Positions 17,682 through 29,785 of a stretch of DNA of 64,000 nt are shown in pieces. The stretch spans positions 213,082-277,081 of the forward strand of contig NZ_JACVAK010000004.1 of the NCBI RefSeq assembly GCF_014851805.1. The letters run 5' to 3'. The notes beneath the pieces are model-generated. The model made no database searches, was not told the origin of the DNA, and saw only the letters and a program-made list of their open reading frames with translations. Origin of the DNA: Pseudoxanthomonas sp. PXM02 (GTDB lineage: Bacteria > Pseudomonadota > Gammaproteobacteria > Xanthomonadales > Xanthomonadaceae). The position numbers and the translations under genes were made by a program. Position 1 is the stretch's first letter; every line of letters starts with the position of its first letter.

Positions 17682-20105
17682 ATGAAGAAACGCCCCCGCA
17701 ACGCCCAGCCGTTCCGTCGTACGCCACTCGCATTGGCGACCCACCTGTTGCTGGCGACCATCGCGCTGCCTGCACTGGCGCAGGAAGCGCCCGAGGGTGC
17801 GGCGCGCTCTGCCACGGATCTGGACACGGTCACGGTGACCGCCACGCGGCGCGAGGAAAGCGTGCAGGAGGTGCCGATCAACATCACGGCGGTCACCGGG
17901 ACCGATATCGAACAGCAGGGACTGAAGGATCTCGCCGACCTGGTCCGGACCGTGCCGGGCCTGTTCCTGGTGGACCAGGGCGGACGCGACGCCAACAAGC
18001 TGGTGGTGCGTGGCCTCAACGTCGACAGTCTCGCCGGTTATGACGGCAACATCGATGGCGGTGGCGTGGTGGCGCAGTACATCGGCGACATCCCGCTGTT
18101 CATGGATTTCCGCCTGATCGACATCGATCGTGTGGAAGCCCTGCTCGGTCCGCAGGGCACGCTGTACGGTGCGGGCACGCTGGGCGGCGCCATCCGCTAC
18201 CTGCCGGCCCGTCCGGTGCTGGGCGAGACCTCGTTCGTCGTCGGTGGTGGCCTGAATGTCATGAGCAAGTCGGATGACGTCGGCAGCGAGGCGCGCTTCA
18301 CCGTCAACCTGCCGGTCGGCGAGAAGGGCGCGTTCCGCGCGGCCGTGGCCTACGTGGAGGATCCGGGTTTCATCGACTACGGTTACGTGGTGCGGGAAGG
18401 CGGCGTCTCCAACCCGCAGCCGGACCCCTCCGATCCTGCCGACGTCGCGGCCAACCTGCGCTACGTCAAGGACGCCAACTACACCGACGTGCTGACCAGC
18501 CGGCTGGGCTTCCGCTACGAATTCACGCCGTCGGTCACGGCGGACCTGTCGTACTACTACCAGAAGCAGGAAGCCGGCGGACGCACGATCAATCATCGCG
18601 AGGCGTTCGGCACCGGACGCTATGTCTCCGCGCAGCGCTACCTCGAACCGAACGATCGCGAGAACCATCTGCTGAGCCTGGAGCTGAATGCTGATCTTGG
18701 CTTCGCGACGCTGACCTCGGCCACCGGCTATTCGGAATACACCGACGACGGTCAGCGCGACCAGACCGATCTGCTCCTCAACTTCGAATACGGTTACGAG
18801 GATTTCCCGACGTTCTCCGCGTTCACCCACGAGGAGACCGAGCAGAAGCGCTACAACCAGGAGCTCCGCCTGGTGTCCAACACGGAAGGTCCGTGGAACT
18901 GGATCGTCGGCGCGTTCTACAACCGCGCGGACACCTACGGCACCAGCATCGAGTACACGCCAGGCCTGCCGGCCTATTGGGGCGTGGATCGCCCCGACGA
19001 GATCGAGTACTACTCGCTGGCGGACACGCGCTTCGAAGAGCGCGCGCTGTTCGGTGAGCTGGACTACGACATCACCGACAAGTGGAGCGTCACCGTCGGT
19101 GCACGACGCTTCGACTACAAGGTCGATGCCACCTCGGGCTTCGACCTGCCGCTGCTTTACACGGCGCTGGGTGAGCGCGGCCCGACCGAAATCGTGCCGG
19201 CGCTGGAAGCGGTGCGTGTTTCGGACAAGGACTCCATCTTCAAGTTCAACACCGCCTACCAGTTCAACGACAGGTTGCTGGGCTACTTCACCGTCAGCGA
19301 GGGCTACCGGCCGGGCGGATCGAACGTCATTCCTTCCTGCCCCGATCCGCTGCCGCCCGAGCAGAACGTCTGCGCCTTGCCCAACGAACTGCTGATCCAG
19401 CCGGACAAGACGCGCAACCATGAAATCGGGATCAAGAGCAGCTGGCTGGATGGTCGGCTGGTCGTCAATGGCGCGCTGTACTACATCGACTGGGAAGACA
19501 TCCAGGTCGCCGGCACGACGGTCAACGGCAACCTGCCGATCACCGTCAACGGCGGCACGGCGGAAAGCCGGGGTGTGGAACTGAGTGTGGCTGCGCGGCT
19601 GCTGGAAGGGTTGCGCGCGAACTTCAGCTACTCGTACAACCAGGCGGAACTGACGCAGGATGCCATCGGCATCGTGGGCGGCCAGGATGCGCTCGACGGC
19701 GATCGCCTGCCCGGTTCTCCGGAGCAGCAGGCGAACCTCTCGTTGAACTATTACCGGCCACTTGCCAACGGCTGGGCCTGGAGCATGGATTACAGCGTCC
19801 ACGCCCAGGGCGATGTCTATTCACGGGTCGGGCTGCGCAACAATGGCGAAATCCTGCCGGGCTACAGCACGCACAACGTGGCGTGGACGCTGTTCGGCGA
19901 CAAGTGGGACGTCCGCCTGTATGTGCGCAACCTGTTCGACAAGTACGCCGCGACCGGTATCCGCAGCACGCCGGCCTTCATCCGCTCGATCGACGGCGAT
20001 CCGGATGGCGATGGCGTGGCCGACTACTCCTTCGCGCTGCGCAGCTACTACAAGGCGGTGCTGGAGCCCCGCCGCGTCGGCGTGGATTTCACATATCGCT
20101 TCTGA
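17682..20105 (+). CDS. TonB-dependent outer membrane receptor
   Basis: The 807-residue protein has a basic N-region and signal peptide (THLLLATIALPALAQ), a TonB-box-like TVTVTATRREESVQEVP, a plug domain with LADLVRTVPGLF, and a long barrel ending GVDFTYRF. The RREESVQEVP start is typical of the large xanthomonad/sphingomonad receptor group annotated as iron-complex receptors, although many of those take up other ligands. The start is placed at ATG 17682 because the export signal begins there. The TPR-sulfotransferase follows 27 bp downstream in the same direction and is probably cotranscribed. Confidence 0.93.
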   Translation: MKKRPRNAQPFRRTPLALATHLLLATIALPALAQEAPEGAARSATDLDTVTVTATRREESVQEVPINITAVTGTDIEQQGLKDLADLVRTVPGLFLVDQGGRDANKLVVRGLNVDSLAGYDGNIDGGGVVAQYIGDIPLFMDFRLIDIDRVEALLGPQGTLYGAGTLGGAIRYLPARPVLGETSFVVGGGLNVMSKSDDVGSEARFTVNLPVGEKGAFRAAVAYVEDPGFIDYGYVVREGGVSNPQPDPSDPADVAANLRYVKDANYTDVLTSRLGFRYEFTPSVTADLSYYYQKQEAGGRTINHREAFGTGRYVSAQRYLEPNDRENHLLSLELNADLGFATLTSATGYSEYTDDGQRDQTDLLLNFEYGYEDFPTFSAFTHEETEQKRYNQELRLVSNTEGPWNWIVGAFYNRADTYGTSIEYTPGLPAYWGVDRPDEIEYYSLADTRFEERALFGELDYDITDKWSVTVGARRFDYKVDATSGFDLPLLYTALGERGPTEIVPALEAVRVSDKDSIFKFNTAYQFNDRLLGYFTVSEGYRPGGSNVIPSCPDPLPPEQNVCALPNELLIQPDKTRNHEIGIKSSWLDGRLVVNGALYYIDWEDIQVAGTTVNGNLPITVNGGTAESRGVELSVAARLLEGLRANFSYSYNQAELTQDAIGIVGGQDALDGDRLPGSPEQQANLSLNYYRPLANGWAWSMDYSVHAQGDVYSRVGLRNNGEILPGYSTHNVAWTLFGDKWDVRLYVRNLFDKYAATGIRSTPAFIRSIDGDPDGDGVADYSFALRSYYKAVLEPRRVGVDFTYRF

Positions 20106-20132
20106 CGACACGCGTCGCGTGACGGCCGGGGC

Positions 20133-21728
20133 ATGCGCATGAGCGATGCCCCGGCGCTGCCGGCGGCGCTGGCCGATGCGTGGCGCCGCCGCGACTGGGG
20201 GGCGATGGAGCGGCTGGCCATGGCCTGGTTGCAGGCCCGTCCGGACGATGTGCCGGTGCGTTTCGCGCTGGGGGTGGCATTGCTGGAGCGACAGCGGGCG
20301 CAGGCCGCGGCCGCCCAGCTCCAGCGCGTGACAGAACTCGCTCCCGGCCACGCGGACGCGTGGGCGCAGCACGCGCGCGCACTGTCGTTGCTGCAACGCC
20401 CTGCGGAGGCGGTCGTTGCGGCGGACCGGGCGTTGGCTCTGGCCCCCCGGGATGCGCGCACGCTGGATGCGCTGGGCGTCGTCTACAGTCGTGCCAATGC
20501 GCACGTGCGCGCGGTCGCGTTGTTCCGTCATGCCGTCTCGGTTATGCCGACGCACGCCGCGTATCGATACAACCTGGCGTCGTCGCTGACCTTCTGCGGA
20601 GAGTTCGACGCCGCCGAGCAGGAGTACGAAGCCTGTCTGGCGCAGGATCCCCTTCACTGGCGCGCCCACTCCTCGCTTTCCCGCCTCCGCCGCCAGACGC
20701 CGGAGTCCAACCACCTGCAGCGACTGCATGCGGTGCTGGCGGAGACCGGCGGCGACGCGGATGCACAGCTGCATGTCCATCACGCACTGTTCAAGGAATA
20801 CGAAGATCTGGGCGACCATGCGCACGCCTTCTCGCACCTGCAGGCGGGCAAGCATGCGCGGCGCGGCGTGCTGGACTACCGGCCGGAGCGCGACGCGGCG
20901 CTGTTCGACGCATTGAGAGAGGCCTTCCCGGTGCCGATTCCGTCGGACGAGGGGCATGACAGTCGCGAGCCGTTGTTCGTGGTCGGACTGCCGCGCACCG
21001 GCACGACGCTCGTCGAACGCATCCTGTCATCGCATCCGCAGGTACATGCGGCGGGCGAGCTGCAGAACTTCGGCGTGCTGCTGAAGCGCGCCAGTGGCAG
21101 CGCCACGCGCCACCTGCTGGACCCGGACACGATCCGTCGCGCGTCGGCGCTGGACTGGCGGAAGCTGGGGGCCGACTACGTGGCCAGCACCCGACCGGAT
21201 ACGGGCGGGACGGCGCATTTCATCGACAAGCTGCCGCACAACTTCCTCTACGCCGCGTACATCGCGCGTGCACTGCCGCGTGCACGGATCGTTTGCCTGC
21301 GGCGCCATCCACTGGACAGCTGCCTGTCCAACTTCCGCCAGTTGTTCGCGCTCAACACCCCGTACTTCGACTACGCCAACGATCTGCTGGACACCGGCCG
21401 CTACTACCTCCATTTCGATCGGCTCGTCGCGCACTGGCGTGAGATCCTGCCGGAGAGGCTGCTGGAGGTGGCGTATGAGGACATCGTCAGCGAGCCGGAG
21501 ATCGCCGCCCGCCGGCTGCTCGCGTTCTGCGGGTTGCCCTGGGACGACGCCTGCCTGGACTTCCACCAGAACCCGCAACCGGTGGCGACGGCCAGCGCGG
21601 TCCAGGTGCGCCAGCCGCTGTACCGCTCGGCCTTGGGGCGCTGGAGGCACTATGCGCCCCAGTTGTCCGACCTGCGCCGGCTGCTGGAGGCGGGGGGCGT
21701 GGAGACCGGCGGCAGCCTGGAAAAGTGA
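20133..21728 (+). CDS. TPR-repeat sulfotransferase
   Basis: The 531-residue protein has tandem tetratricopeptide helices over about residues 15-250 (for example VPVRFALGVALLERQRAQAA, AYRYNLASSLTFCGEFDAA). A sulfotransferase domain follows, with the 5'-phosphosulfate loop VGLPRTGTTLVERIL at about 283-297 and a 3'-phosphate-binding segment CLRRHPLDSCLSNFRQLF. It should transfer sulfate from PAPS to a hydroxyl or amine, with the TPR part recognising a protein or peptide substrate. It directly follows a TonB receptor. No signal peptide is visible, so it is probably cytoplasmic. ATG 20139 is an alternative start. A strong hairpin overlaps its stop codon. Confidence 0.88.
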   Translation: MRMSDAPALPAALADAWRRRDWGAMERLAMAWLQARPDDVPVRFALGVALLERQRAQAAAAQLQRVTELAPGHADAWAQHARALSLLQRPAEAVVAADRALALAPRDARTLDALGVVYSRANAHVRAVALFRHAVSVMPTHAAYRYNLASSLTFCGEFDAAEQEYEACLAQDPLHWRAHSSLSRLRRQTPESNHLQRLHAVLAETGGDADAQLHVHHALFKEYEDLGDHAHAFSHLQAGKHARRGVLDYRPERDAALFDALREAFPVPIPSDEGHDSREPLFVVGLPRTGTTLVERILSSHPQVHAAGELQNFGVLLKRASGSATRHLLDPDTIRRASALDWRKLGADYVASTRPDTGGTAHFIDKLPHNFLYAAYIARALPRARIVCLRRHPLDSCLSNFRQLFALNTPYFDYANDLLDTGRYYLHFDRLVAHWREILPERLLEVAYEDIVSEPEIAARRLLAFCGLPWDDACLDFHQNPQPVATASAVQVRQPLYRSALGRWRHYAPQLSDLRRLLEAGGVETGGSLEK

Positions 21729-21752
21729 AGCCCCGGGGGCAGCCGGGGCTTC
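21727..21752 (+). terminator. hairpin at the sulfotransferase stop codon
   Basis: GAAGCCCCGG and CCGGGGCTTC (21727-21736, 21743-21752) make a 10-bp perfect stem with a 6-nt loop, beginning inside the TGA stop. No U tract follows, so termination would be weak or factor-assisted. Confidence 0.65.
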
Positions 21753-21940
21753 GTGGAAGGCCTGTGGCGGAGCATCGGACGAGGAAGTTGAGCAGCAGGC
21801 CTTGCAGGGACTGACAGGCGGTTTCCGTCAAAGTTCCGAAGAATTTCCGGGAAAATTCTGAATAGGGAAACGGTTACACGCAGCGGGCACAAGGGCTGCG
21901 GGCAGATCGTGCCCGCGGACCGTCTTTCGACCTTTGGCGG

Positions 21941-21970
21941 TTGTCCCGGAAATTGTCCCGCTGCTATACT
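21941..21970 (+). promoter_or_regulatory. probable promoter of the atp operon
   Basis: TTGTCC (21941-21946), an 18-bp spacer and TATACT (21965-21970) form a reasonable sigma-70 promoter about 55 bp before atpI. TTGTCC is repeated at 21953-21958. The region from the sulfotransferase hairpin to here holds no gene. Confidence 0.6.
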
Positions 21971-22030
21971 TTTGCGGCTCGGCCGAGGCGCTTTACTGCC
22001 TCTTACCCGCCAATTCCGTAGGGCTTTCGT

Positions 22031-22402
22031 GTGCTGAATTCCGTCGCTACGGGCCGGCGGCTAGTGTTGCGCGCCGCTGTCTGGCAGACGGGGGCGGTAC
22101 TGCTGGTCGCGCTGCTGTTCCTGCTCCGGGGCGTGCCCCAGGCGGTCGCAGCGGCTGTCGGAGGGCTGGCGATCGTGGCTGGTGCGCTGCTGGCGGCCTG
22201 GATGGCGTTCGGTGGCGGTGTCCTCGGGGCCGTCTCGGCGATGTTGAGGCTGGTCGCGGGGATGGTGGTGAAGTGGGTCGTGGTGATTGGCGTGCTGGTG
22301 ATAGGCGCGGGGCTGTACAAGCTGCCCCCGCTGCCATTGCTGGCGGGCGTGATCACCGGACTGGTGGCACAGGTGCTGGTCGTGGCCGGCAAGCAGCGAT
22401 AA
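22031..22402 (+). CDS. atpI: ATP synthase subunit I
   Basis: The 123-residue membrane protein opens the atp operon, as atpI usually does. It has four hydrophobic segments and a conserved-looking Gly-rich loop (FGGGVLGAVSAML) before the last pair. Subunit I helps assemble the c-ring and is dispensable in many bacteria. The sequence diverges quickly between species, so the call leans on position and topology. The start is GTG 22031, near the end of a leader that follows the operon promoter. Confidence 0.85.
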   Translation: MLNSVATGRRLVLRAAVWQTGAVLLVALLFLLRGVPQAVAAAVGGLAIVAGALLAAWMAFGGGVLGAVSAMLRLVAGMVVKWVVVIGVLVIGAGLYKLPPLPLLAGVITGLVAQVLVVAGKQR

Positions 22403-22430
22403 CCCAATCTAGACGAAAGGTTTCCGACTC

Positions 22431-23228
22431 ATGGCGGGCGAAGCTCTGACTCCCACCAGCTACATCCAGCACCACCTGAAGAACCTCACGGCCCAGGTGG
22501 GCGGTGAGGGTCCGTTCTGGACGATCAACGTCGACACCTTCGTGACCGCCGTGCTGATGGGCCTGGTCATCGTGTTCGCCTTCTGGCTGGCCACGCGCAA
22601 GGCCACCGCCGGCGTGCCGGGCAAGTGGCAGGCGTTCGTCGAGATCATGCTCGAGTTCGTCGACAAGCAGGCCCGCGACACCTACCACGGGACCAGCAAG
22701 CTGGTGACGCCCATCGCGATCACCATCTTCTTCTGGATCCTGATGATGAACCTGCTGAAGATGATCCCGGCAGACTTCATCGCCAAGCCGCTCGAACTGA
22801 TGGGCGTGCACTACTGGAAGCCGGTTCCCACCGCCGACGTCAACGCCACCCTCGGCATGTCGATCAGCGTGTTCTTCCTGATGCTGGTCTTCGCCTTCCG
22901 CTCGAAGGGCCTGGGCGGTTTCGCACACGAATTCCTGACGGCGCCGTTCGGCAAGTGGATGATGCCGTTCAACCTGATCCTCAACATCGTCGAATGGGTC
23001 AGCAAGCCCATTTCGCTGGCGATGCGACTGTTCGGCAACATGTTCGGCGGCGAGATCGTCTTCCTGCTGATCTGGGTGCTGGGCGGCGCGGGCATCGTGG
23101 GCATGCTCGGCGGCGCGGCGTTCGGCCTCGGCTGGATGCTGTTCCACCTGCTGGTCATCCCGCTGCAGGCCTTCATCTTCATGATGCTGTCGATCGTCTA
23201 CCTCAGCTTGTCGGAAGACAGCCACTAA
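22431..23228 (+). CDS. atpB: ATP synthase Fo subunit a
   Basis: The 265-residue integral membrane subunit contains the proton half-channel signature in its fourth and fifth helices: ISLAMRLFGNMFGGEIV, with the essential Arg in SLAMRLFGNM, followed by LLVIPLQAFIFMMLSIVYL. N-terminal PTSYIQHHLKNL is typical of gammaproteobacterial AtpB. It forms the stator channel next to the c-ring. The ATG follows AGACGAAAGGTTTCC. Confidence 0.97.
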   Translation: MAGEALTPTSYIQHHLKNLTAQVGGEGPFWTINVDTFVTAVLMGLVIVFAFWLATRKATAGVPGKWQAFVEIMLEFVDKQARDTYHGTSKLVTPIAITIFFWILMMNLLKMIPADFIAKPLELMGVHYWKPVPTADVNATLGMSISVFFLMLVFAFRSKGLGGFAHEFLTAPFGKWMMPFNLILNIVEWVSKPISLAMRLFGNMFGGEIVFLLIWVLGGAGIVGMLGGAAFGLGWMLFHLLVIPLQAFIFMMLSIVYLSLSEDSH

Positions 23229-23279
23229 CGTTTCCGCTTCACCGTTTCGCTTCGTACCATCCACCTTTCAAGCACTTAA

Positions 23280-23594
<315 letters not shown>

Positions 23595-23610
23595 TCCGTC
23601 GCGTGCACGC

Positions 23611-23679
23611 CTGACCGTAGGGCTTCCGCCCGCGGTCAGTCACCAGGCGTAGCTGGGCCGGCGCGATTTGCGCGGGCCC
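23611..23679 (+). promoter_or_regulatory. tandem hairpins between atpE and atpF
   Basis: Hairpin 1 pairs CTGACCG (23611-23617) with CGGTCAG (23633-23639), extended by GGGC/GCCC. Hairpin 2 pairs GGGCCGGCGC (23655-23664) with GCGCGGGCCC (23670-23679), with one mismatch. They probably protect or process the atpE end of the mRNA, since many more copies of c than of b are needed. Confidence 0.55.
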
Positions 23680-23700
23680 TTCATCACCGGCAGGTTTACG

Positions 23701-24171
23701 ATGAATATCAATCTCACTCTGTTCGCCCAGGCGCTGGCCTTCGCCGGTCTGATCTGGATCATTGCGACCAAAATCTGGCCGCCGCTGCTGGCTGCCATCG
23801 AAGAACGCCAGCAGAAGATCGCTGACGGCCTCGCTGCTGCAGACCGCGCCAAGCGCGATCTGGAGCAGGCCGAGGACCAAGTCAACGAGGCGTTGAAGGA
23901 AGCCCGCGTCAAGGCCAACGAGATCATCGACCAGGCCCACGCGCGCGCCAACCAGATCGTCGACGCGGCCAAGAACGAAGCGATCGCCGAAGCCAACCGC
24001 CAGAAGGCGCTGGCCGAAGCCGAGATCGACGCCGCCGCCACGCGTGCCCGCGAAGACCTGCGCAAGCAGGTGTCCGCGCTGGCCGTCAGTGGTGCCGAGA
24101 AGCTGCTGAAGCGCGAGATCGACGCCAACGCCCACAAGGCGCTGCTCGACGAACTCGCTGCCGAAATCTGA
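23701..24171 (+). CDS. atpF: ATP synthase Fo subunit b
   Basis: The 156-residue subunit has one N-terminal membrane helix ([27 protein letters not shown]) and a long charged coiled coil ([24 protein letters not shown] onward) reaching up to F1 as the peripheral stalk. ATG 23701 with GGCAGGTTTACG upstream gives the usual 156-residue length; the earlier in-frame start would put 11 odd residues before the helix. Confidence 0.96.
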   Translation: MNINLTLFAQALAFAGLIWIIATKIWPPLLAAIEERQQKIADGLAAADRAKRDLEQAEDQVNEALKEARVKANEIIDQAHARANQIVDAAKNEAIAEANRQKALAEAEIDAAATRAREDLRKQVSALAVSGAEKLLKREIDANAHKALLDELAAEI

Positions 24172-24188
24172 TCCGGACGATCTGATCG

Positions 24189-24716
24189 ATGAGCCAGGCC
24201 CTTACCGTCGCCCGTCCCTACGCCCGCGCCGCTTTCGCGACCGCGCACGGCGAAGGTGCTCTCGCTGCCTGGTCGCAGGCGCTGGGTTTCGCCGCGCATG
24301 CCGCGGCGGACCCGCGCGTGGCCGCGCTGCTGCCCAACCCGCGCCTGCTGCCCGCCGAAGCGGTGACGCTGCTGGCGCCGGAAGGCGCGAGCGAGTCGTT
24401 CTCGCGATTCCTCGCCGTGCTCGCCGATGCGCGCCGCCTGGCGCAGCTGCCGGAGATCGCCGGCCTGTTCGAGGAACTGCGGGCCGAGGCCGAGCACATC
24501 GTGAAGGCCAAGGTCACCTCGGCGACGGCGCTGCCGTCGGCCGAACTCGACCAGATCAAGGTGGCGCTGAAGAAGCGCTTCGGCCGCGAGATCGAGGTCG
24601 AGACGTCGGTCGACGCATCGCTGATCGGCGGCGCCGTGATCGATGCCGGCAGCGTGGTGATCGACGGCTCGCTGAAGGGCAAGCTGGCGCGCCTGCAGTC
24701 GGCGCTGACGCACTGA
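24189..24716 (+). CDS. atpH: ATP synthase F1 subunit delta
   Basis: The 175-residue subunit has the expected N-terminal helical domain ([22 protein letters not shown]) and the C-terminal motif of delta/OSCP ([35 protein letters not shown], quoted in parts). It links the b stalk to the top of the alpha3beta3 hexamer. It starts 17 bp after atpF. Confidence 0.95.
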   Translation: MSQALTVARPYARAAFATAHGEGALAAWSQALGFAAHAAADPRVAALLPNPRLLPAEAVTLLAPEGASESFSRFLAVLADARRLAQLPEIAGLFEELRAEAEHIVKAKVTSATALPSAELDQIKVALKKRFGREIEVETSVDASLIGGAVIDAGSVVIDGSLKGKLARLQSALTH

Positions 24717-24762
24717 ATTCCCATTGAACCGCCGCGCGCAAGCCGGCACACAGGACTTACCC

Positions 24763-26310
<1,548 letters not shown>

Positions 26311-26318
26311 TACGACGT

Positions 26319-26376
26319 GTAGAGCGGAGCTTGCTCCGCTGATCGGACACTAAAGCGGAGCAGAGCTCCGCTCTAC
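26319..26376. repeat. GTAG-headed REP doublet between atpA and atpG
   Basis: Copy 1 (26319-26340) starts GTAG and folds as AGCGGAGC-TT-GCTCCGCT. Copy 2 (26354-26376) is inverted: AGCGGAGC-AGA-GCTCCGCT, then CTAC. The head tetranucleotide GTAG and imperfectly spaced stem are those of SMAG/REP elements of Stenotrophomonas and relatives, mobilised by RAYT transposases. The inverted pair is the usual mobile unit. It can also form one long 50-base hairpin. Confidence 0.85.
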
Positions 26377-26387
26377 GGGAAGAAGAG

Positions 26388-27251
26388 ATGGCAGGCGGAC
26401 GCGAAATCAAAACCAAGATCAAGAGCGTGCAGAACACCCGCAAGGTGACGCGCGCGCTCGAGATGGTCTCGGCCTCCAAGATCCGCAAGGCCCAGGACCG
26501 CATGAAGACTTCGCGCCCGTACGCGCGCGCGATGAAGCAGGTGATCGGTCACCTGGCCCAGGCCAATACCGATTACCAGCATCCCTTCATGGTGGAGCGC
26601 AAGGACGTCAAGCGCGTCGGCTTCATCATCGTGTCGTCCGACCGCGGCCTGGCCGGCGGCCTGAACAACAACCTGTTCCGCAAGATGCTGGGCGAGATCC
26701 GCCAGTGGAACGAGAAGGGCGTCGAGGTCGACGTGGTCACCATCGGCCAGAAGGCCTCGGTGTACTTCCGTCGCGTGAAGGTCAACATGCTGGCCAGCGT
26801 GTCCCACCTGGGCGATGCGCCCAAGCTGGACCAGCTGATCGGCGTGATCAAGGTGATGCTGGACGCCTATACCGAAGGCAAGCTGGATCGCGTGTTCGTC
26901 GTCTACAACGACTTCGTCAACACGATGACCCAGCGCGCCGCGTTCGACCAGCTGCTGCCGCTGCCGGCGTCGGAGACGCAGGTCGCGCACCACGACTGGG
27001 ACTACATCTACGAACCCGATGCCGAGACCGTGCTCGACCACGTGATCACGCGCTACATCGAATCGCTGGTGTACCAGGCCGTGCTGGAAAACATCGCTTC
27101 TGAACACGCGGCGCGCATGGTGGCCATGAAGGCCGCCAGCGACAACGCCAACAAGCTCATCGGTACCCTGCAGCTGGTCTACAACAAGGCCCGCCAGGCG
27201 GCGATCACCCAGGAAATTTCCGAAATCGTCGGCGGCGCGGCGGCAGTCTGA
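26388..27251 (+). CDS. atpG: ATP synthase F1 subunit gamma
   Basis: The 287-residue central-stalk rotor has the classic terminal coiled-coil halves: N-terminal [20 protein letters not shown] and C-terminal [20 protein letters not shown] followed by [15 protein letters not shown]. The ribosome site GGGAAGAAGAG lies just after the REP doublet. Confidence 0.97.
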   Translation: MAGGREIKTKIKSVQNTRKVTRALEMVSASKIRKAQDRMKTSRPYARAMKQVIGHLAQANTDYQHPFMVERKDVKRVGFIIVSSDRGLAGGLNNNLFRKMLGEIRQWNEKGVEVDVVTIGQKASVYFRRVKVNMLASVSHLGDAPKLDQLIGVIKVMLDAYTEGKLDRVFVVYNDFVNTMTQRAAFDQLLPLPASETQVAHHDWDYIYEPDAETVLDHVITRYIESLVYQAVLENIASEHAARMVAMKAASDNANKLIGTLQLVYNKARQAAITQEISEIVGGAAAV

Positions 27252-27278
27252 CGCGCGTAGTCACAAGAATTCATCTAG

Positions 27279-28697
<1,419 letters not shown>

Positions 28698-28737
28698 GCG
28701 ACGCGCGGCGGGTCACTCCGCCATCGCGTGAACGTCC

Positions 28738-28755
28738 GGCGGGCTTCGGCCCGCC
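28738..28755 (+). promoter_or_regulatory. UUCG hairpin between atpD and atpC
   Basis: GGCGGGC-TTCG-GCCCGCC is a 7-bp GC stem closed by a very stable UUCG tetraloop, 22 bp before the atpC start. It is followed by CCCACGAG rather than a U run, so it is likely an RNA stabiliser or processing site, not a terminator. Confidence 0.6.
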
Positions 28756-28776
28756 CCACGAGCCAAAGAGAGTTCC

Positions 28777-29199
28777 ATGAGCACCATCCGTTGCGACATC
28801 GTCAGTGCCGAGCAGGAGATCTTCCACGGTGAAGCCACCCTGGTCGTCGCCACCGGCGAGCTGGGCGAACTCGGCATCGCGCCGAAGCACGCGCCGCTGA
28901 TCACCCGCCTGAAGCCGGGCAAGGTGGTGGTGACGCTGGCCTCCGGCGAGCAGCTGGACTTCGCCATTTCCGGCGGCATCCTGGAAGTGCAGCCGCAGGT
29001 CGTCACCGTGCTGGCCGACACCGCGATCCGCGCGCAGGACATCGACGAAGCCTCGGTCCGCAAGGCCAAGGAAGAAGCCGAGCGCATCCTGTCCAAGCAG
29101 GATCCGAAGATGAGCATCGAGGAAGCCCAGGCCCAGCTGGCCATGAGCATCGCCCAGCTCAGCGCGCTGGAGCGCCTGCGCAAGAACCTCAAGCACTGA
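28777..29199 (+). CDS. atpC: ATP synthase F1 subunit epsilon
   Basis: The 140-residue subunit has the N-terminal beta-sandwich ([34 protein letters not shown]) and the C-terminal helical hairpin (EDKxx-like: [20 protein letters not shown]) that regulates ATP hydrolysis. It is the last gene of the operon, with a terminator 25 bp after the stop. Confidence 0.97.
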   Translation: MSTIRCDIVSAEQEIFHGEATLVVATGELGELGIAPKHAPLITRLKPGKVVVTLASGEQLDFAISGGILEVQPQVVTVLADTAIRAQDIDEASVRKAKEEAERILSKQDPKMSIEEAQAQLAMSIAQLSALERLRKNLKH

Positions 29200-29223
29200 G
29201 GTCGGTCGCCATCGCGTCATCGG

Positions 29224-29257
29224 AACGCCGGCCTCGCGCCGGCGTTTTCGTTTCCGT
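29224..29257 (+). terminator. rho-independent terminator of the atp operon
   Basis: AACGCCGGC and GCCGGCGTT (29224-29232, 29238-29246) form a 9-bp stem with a 5-nt loop, followed by TTCGTTTCC. It also lies right after the convergent gtrA-like gene. Confidence 0.88.
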
Positions 29258-29259
29258 CG

Positions 29260-29664
29260 TCAGCGGTACACCACGTGCCGCCACAGGAAGAACGCGACCA
29301 CCGCCAGTGCGCCCTCCACCAACGGCTTGGCCAGCCAGGCATGCGCGAGCCCCAGCGTGCCGGCGACCCAGGTGATGGCCAGCGTGCTGATCGCGGTCAA
29401 CGGGATCCAGACCAGCAGGAACTTGGCGAAGCGCCACCAGCCCAGCCGGGCGTTGCCCGCCTGCGCGAACGTCACCCGCCCGTTCAACCAGAAACCGAGC
29501 ACCGCGCCGCCGATGCGGCCGGCCAGATTAGCGGGCGCGGCGGCGATGCCCAGTGCGGTCAGCGCCACGAACAGCAGCCAGTCCAGCAGCAGTTGCAGCA
29601 GGCCGACCACGATGAAGCTGCCGCCTTGGCGGAACAGCGTGTGGCGGGGGGCGGAAGGCGTCAT
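29260..29664 (-). CDS. GtrA-like membrane protein
   Basis: The 134-residue protein has four hydrophobic helices and a GtrA-family pattern: [22 protein letters not shown], then [20 protein letters not shown] (the conserved NR..TF), then two final helices ending WRHVVYR. GtrA-like proteins are proposed lipid-linked sugar flippases in cell-surface polysaccharide synthesis. ATG 29664 (or 29673) is preferred; the long upstream open frame runs over the glmU promoter and lacks hydrophobic character. It is divergent from glmU. Confidence 0.82.
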   Translation of the reverse strand: MTPSAPRHTLFRQGGSFIVVGLLQLLLDWLLFVALTALGIAAAPANLAGRIGGAVLGFWLNGRVTFAQAGNARLGWWRFAKFLLVWIPLTAISTLAITWVAGTLGLAHAWLAKPLVEGALAVVAFFLWRHVVYR

Positions 29665-29785
29665 ACACGCCATGTTACCTGCGGGTATCGGTCCCGGTGG
29701 CACGCCCCGGACGCGATCTGCGTTCGGGAAAGGAGTTGTTACCATGCGATCTCTTCGCACCACGCATTTACCCAGGGAAGTCCAG

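Noticed and set aside
17253..19802. 849-codon open frame on the minus strand across the second TonB receptor
   Set aside because: Antisense, with composition typical of GC-rich shadow frames and no ribosome site or motif.
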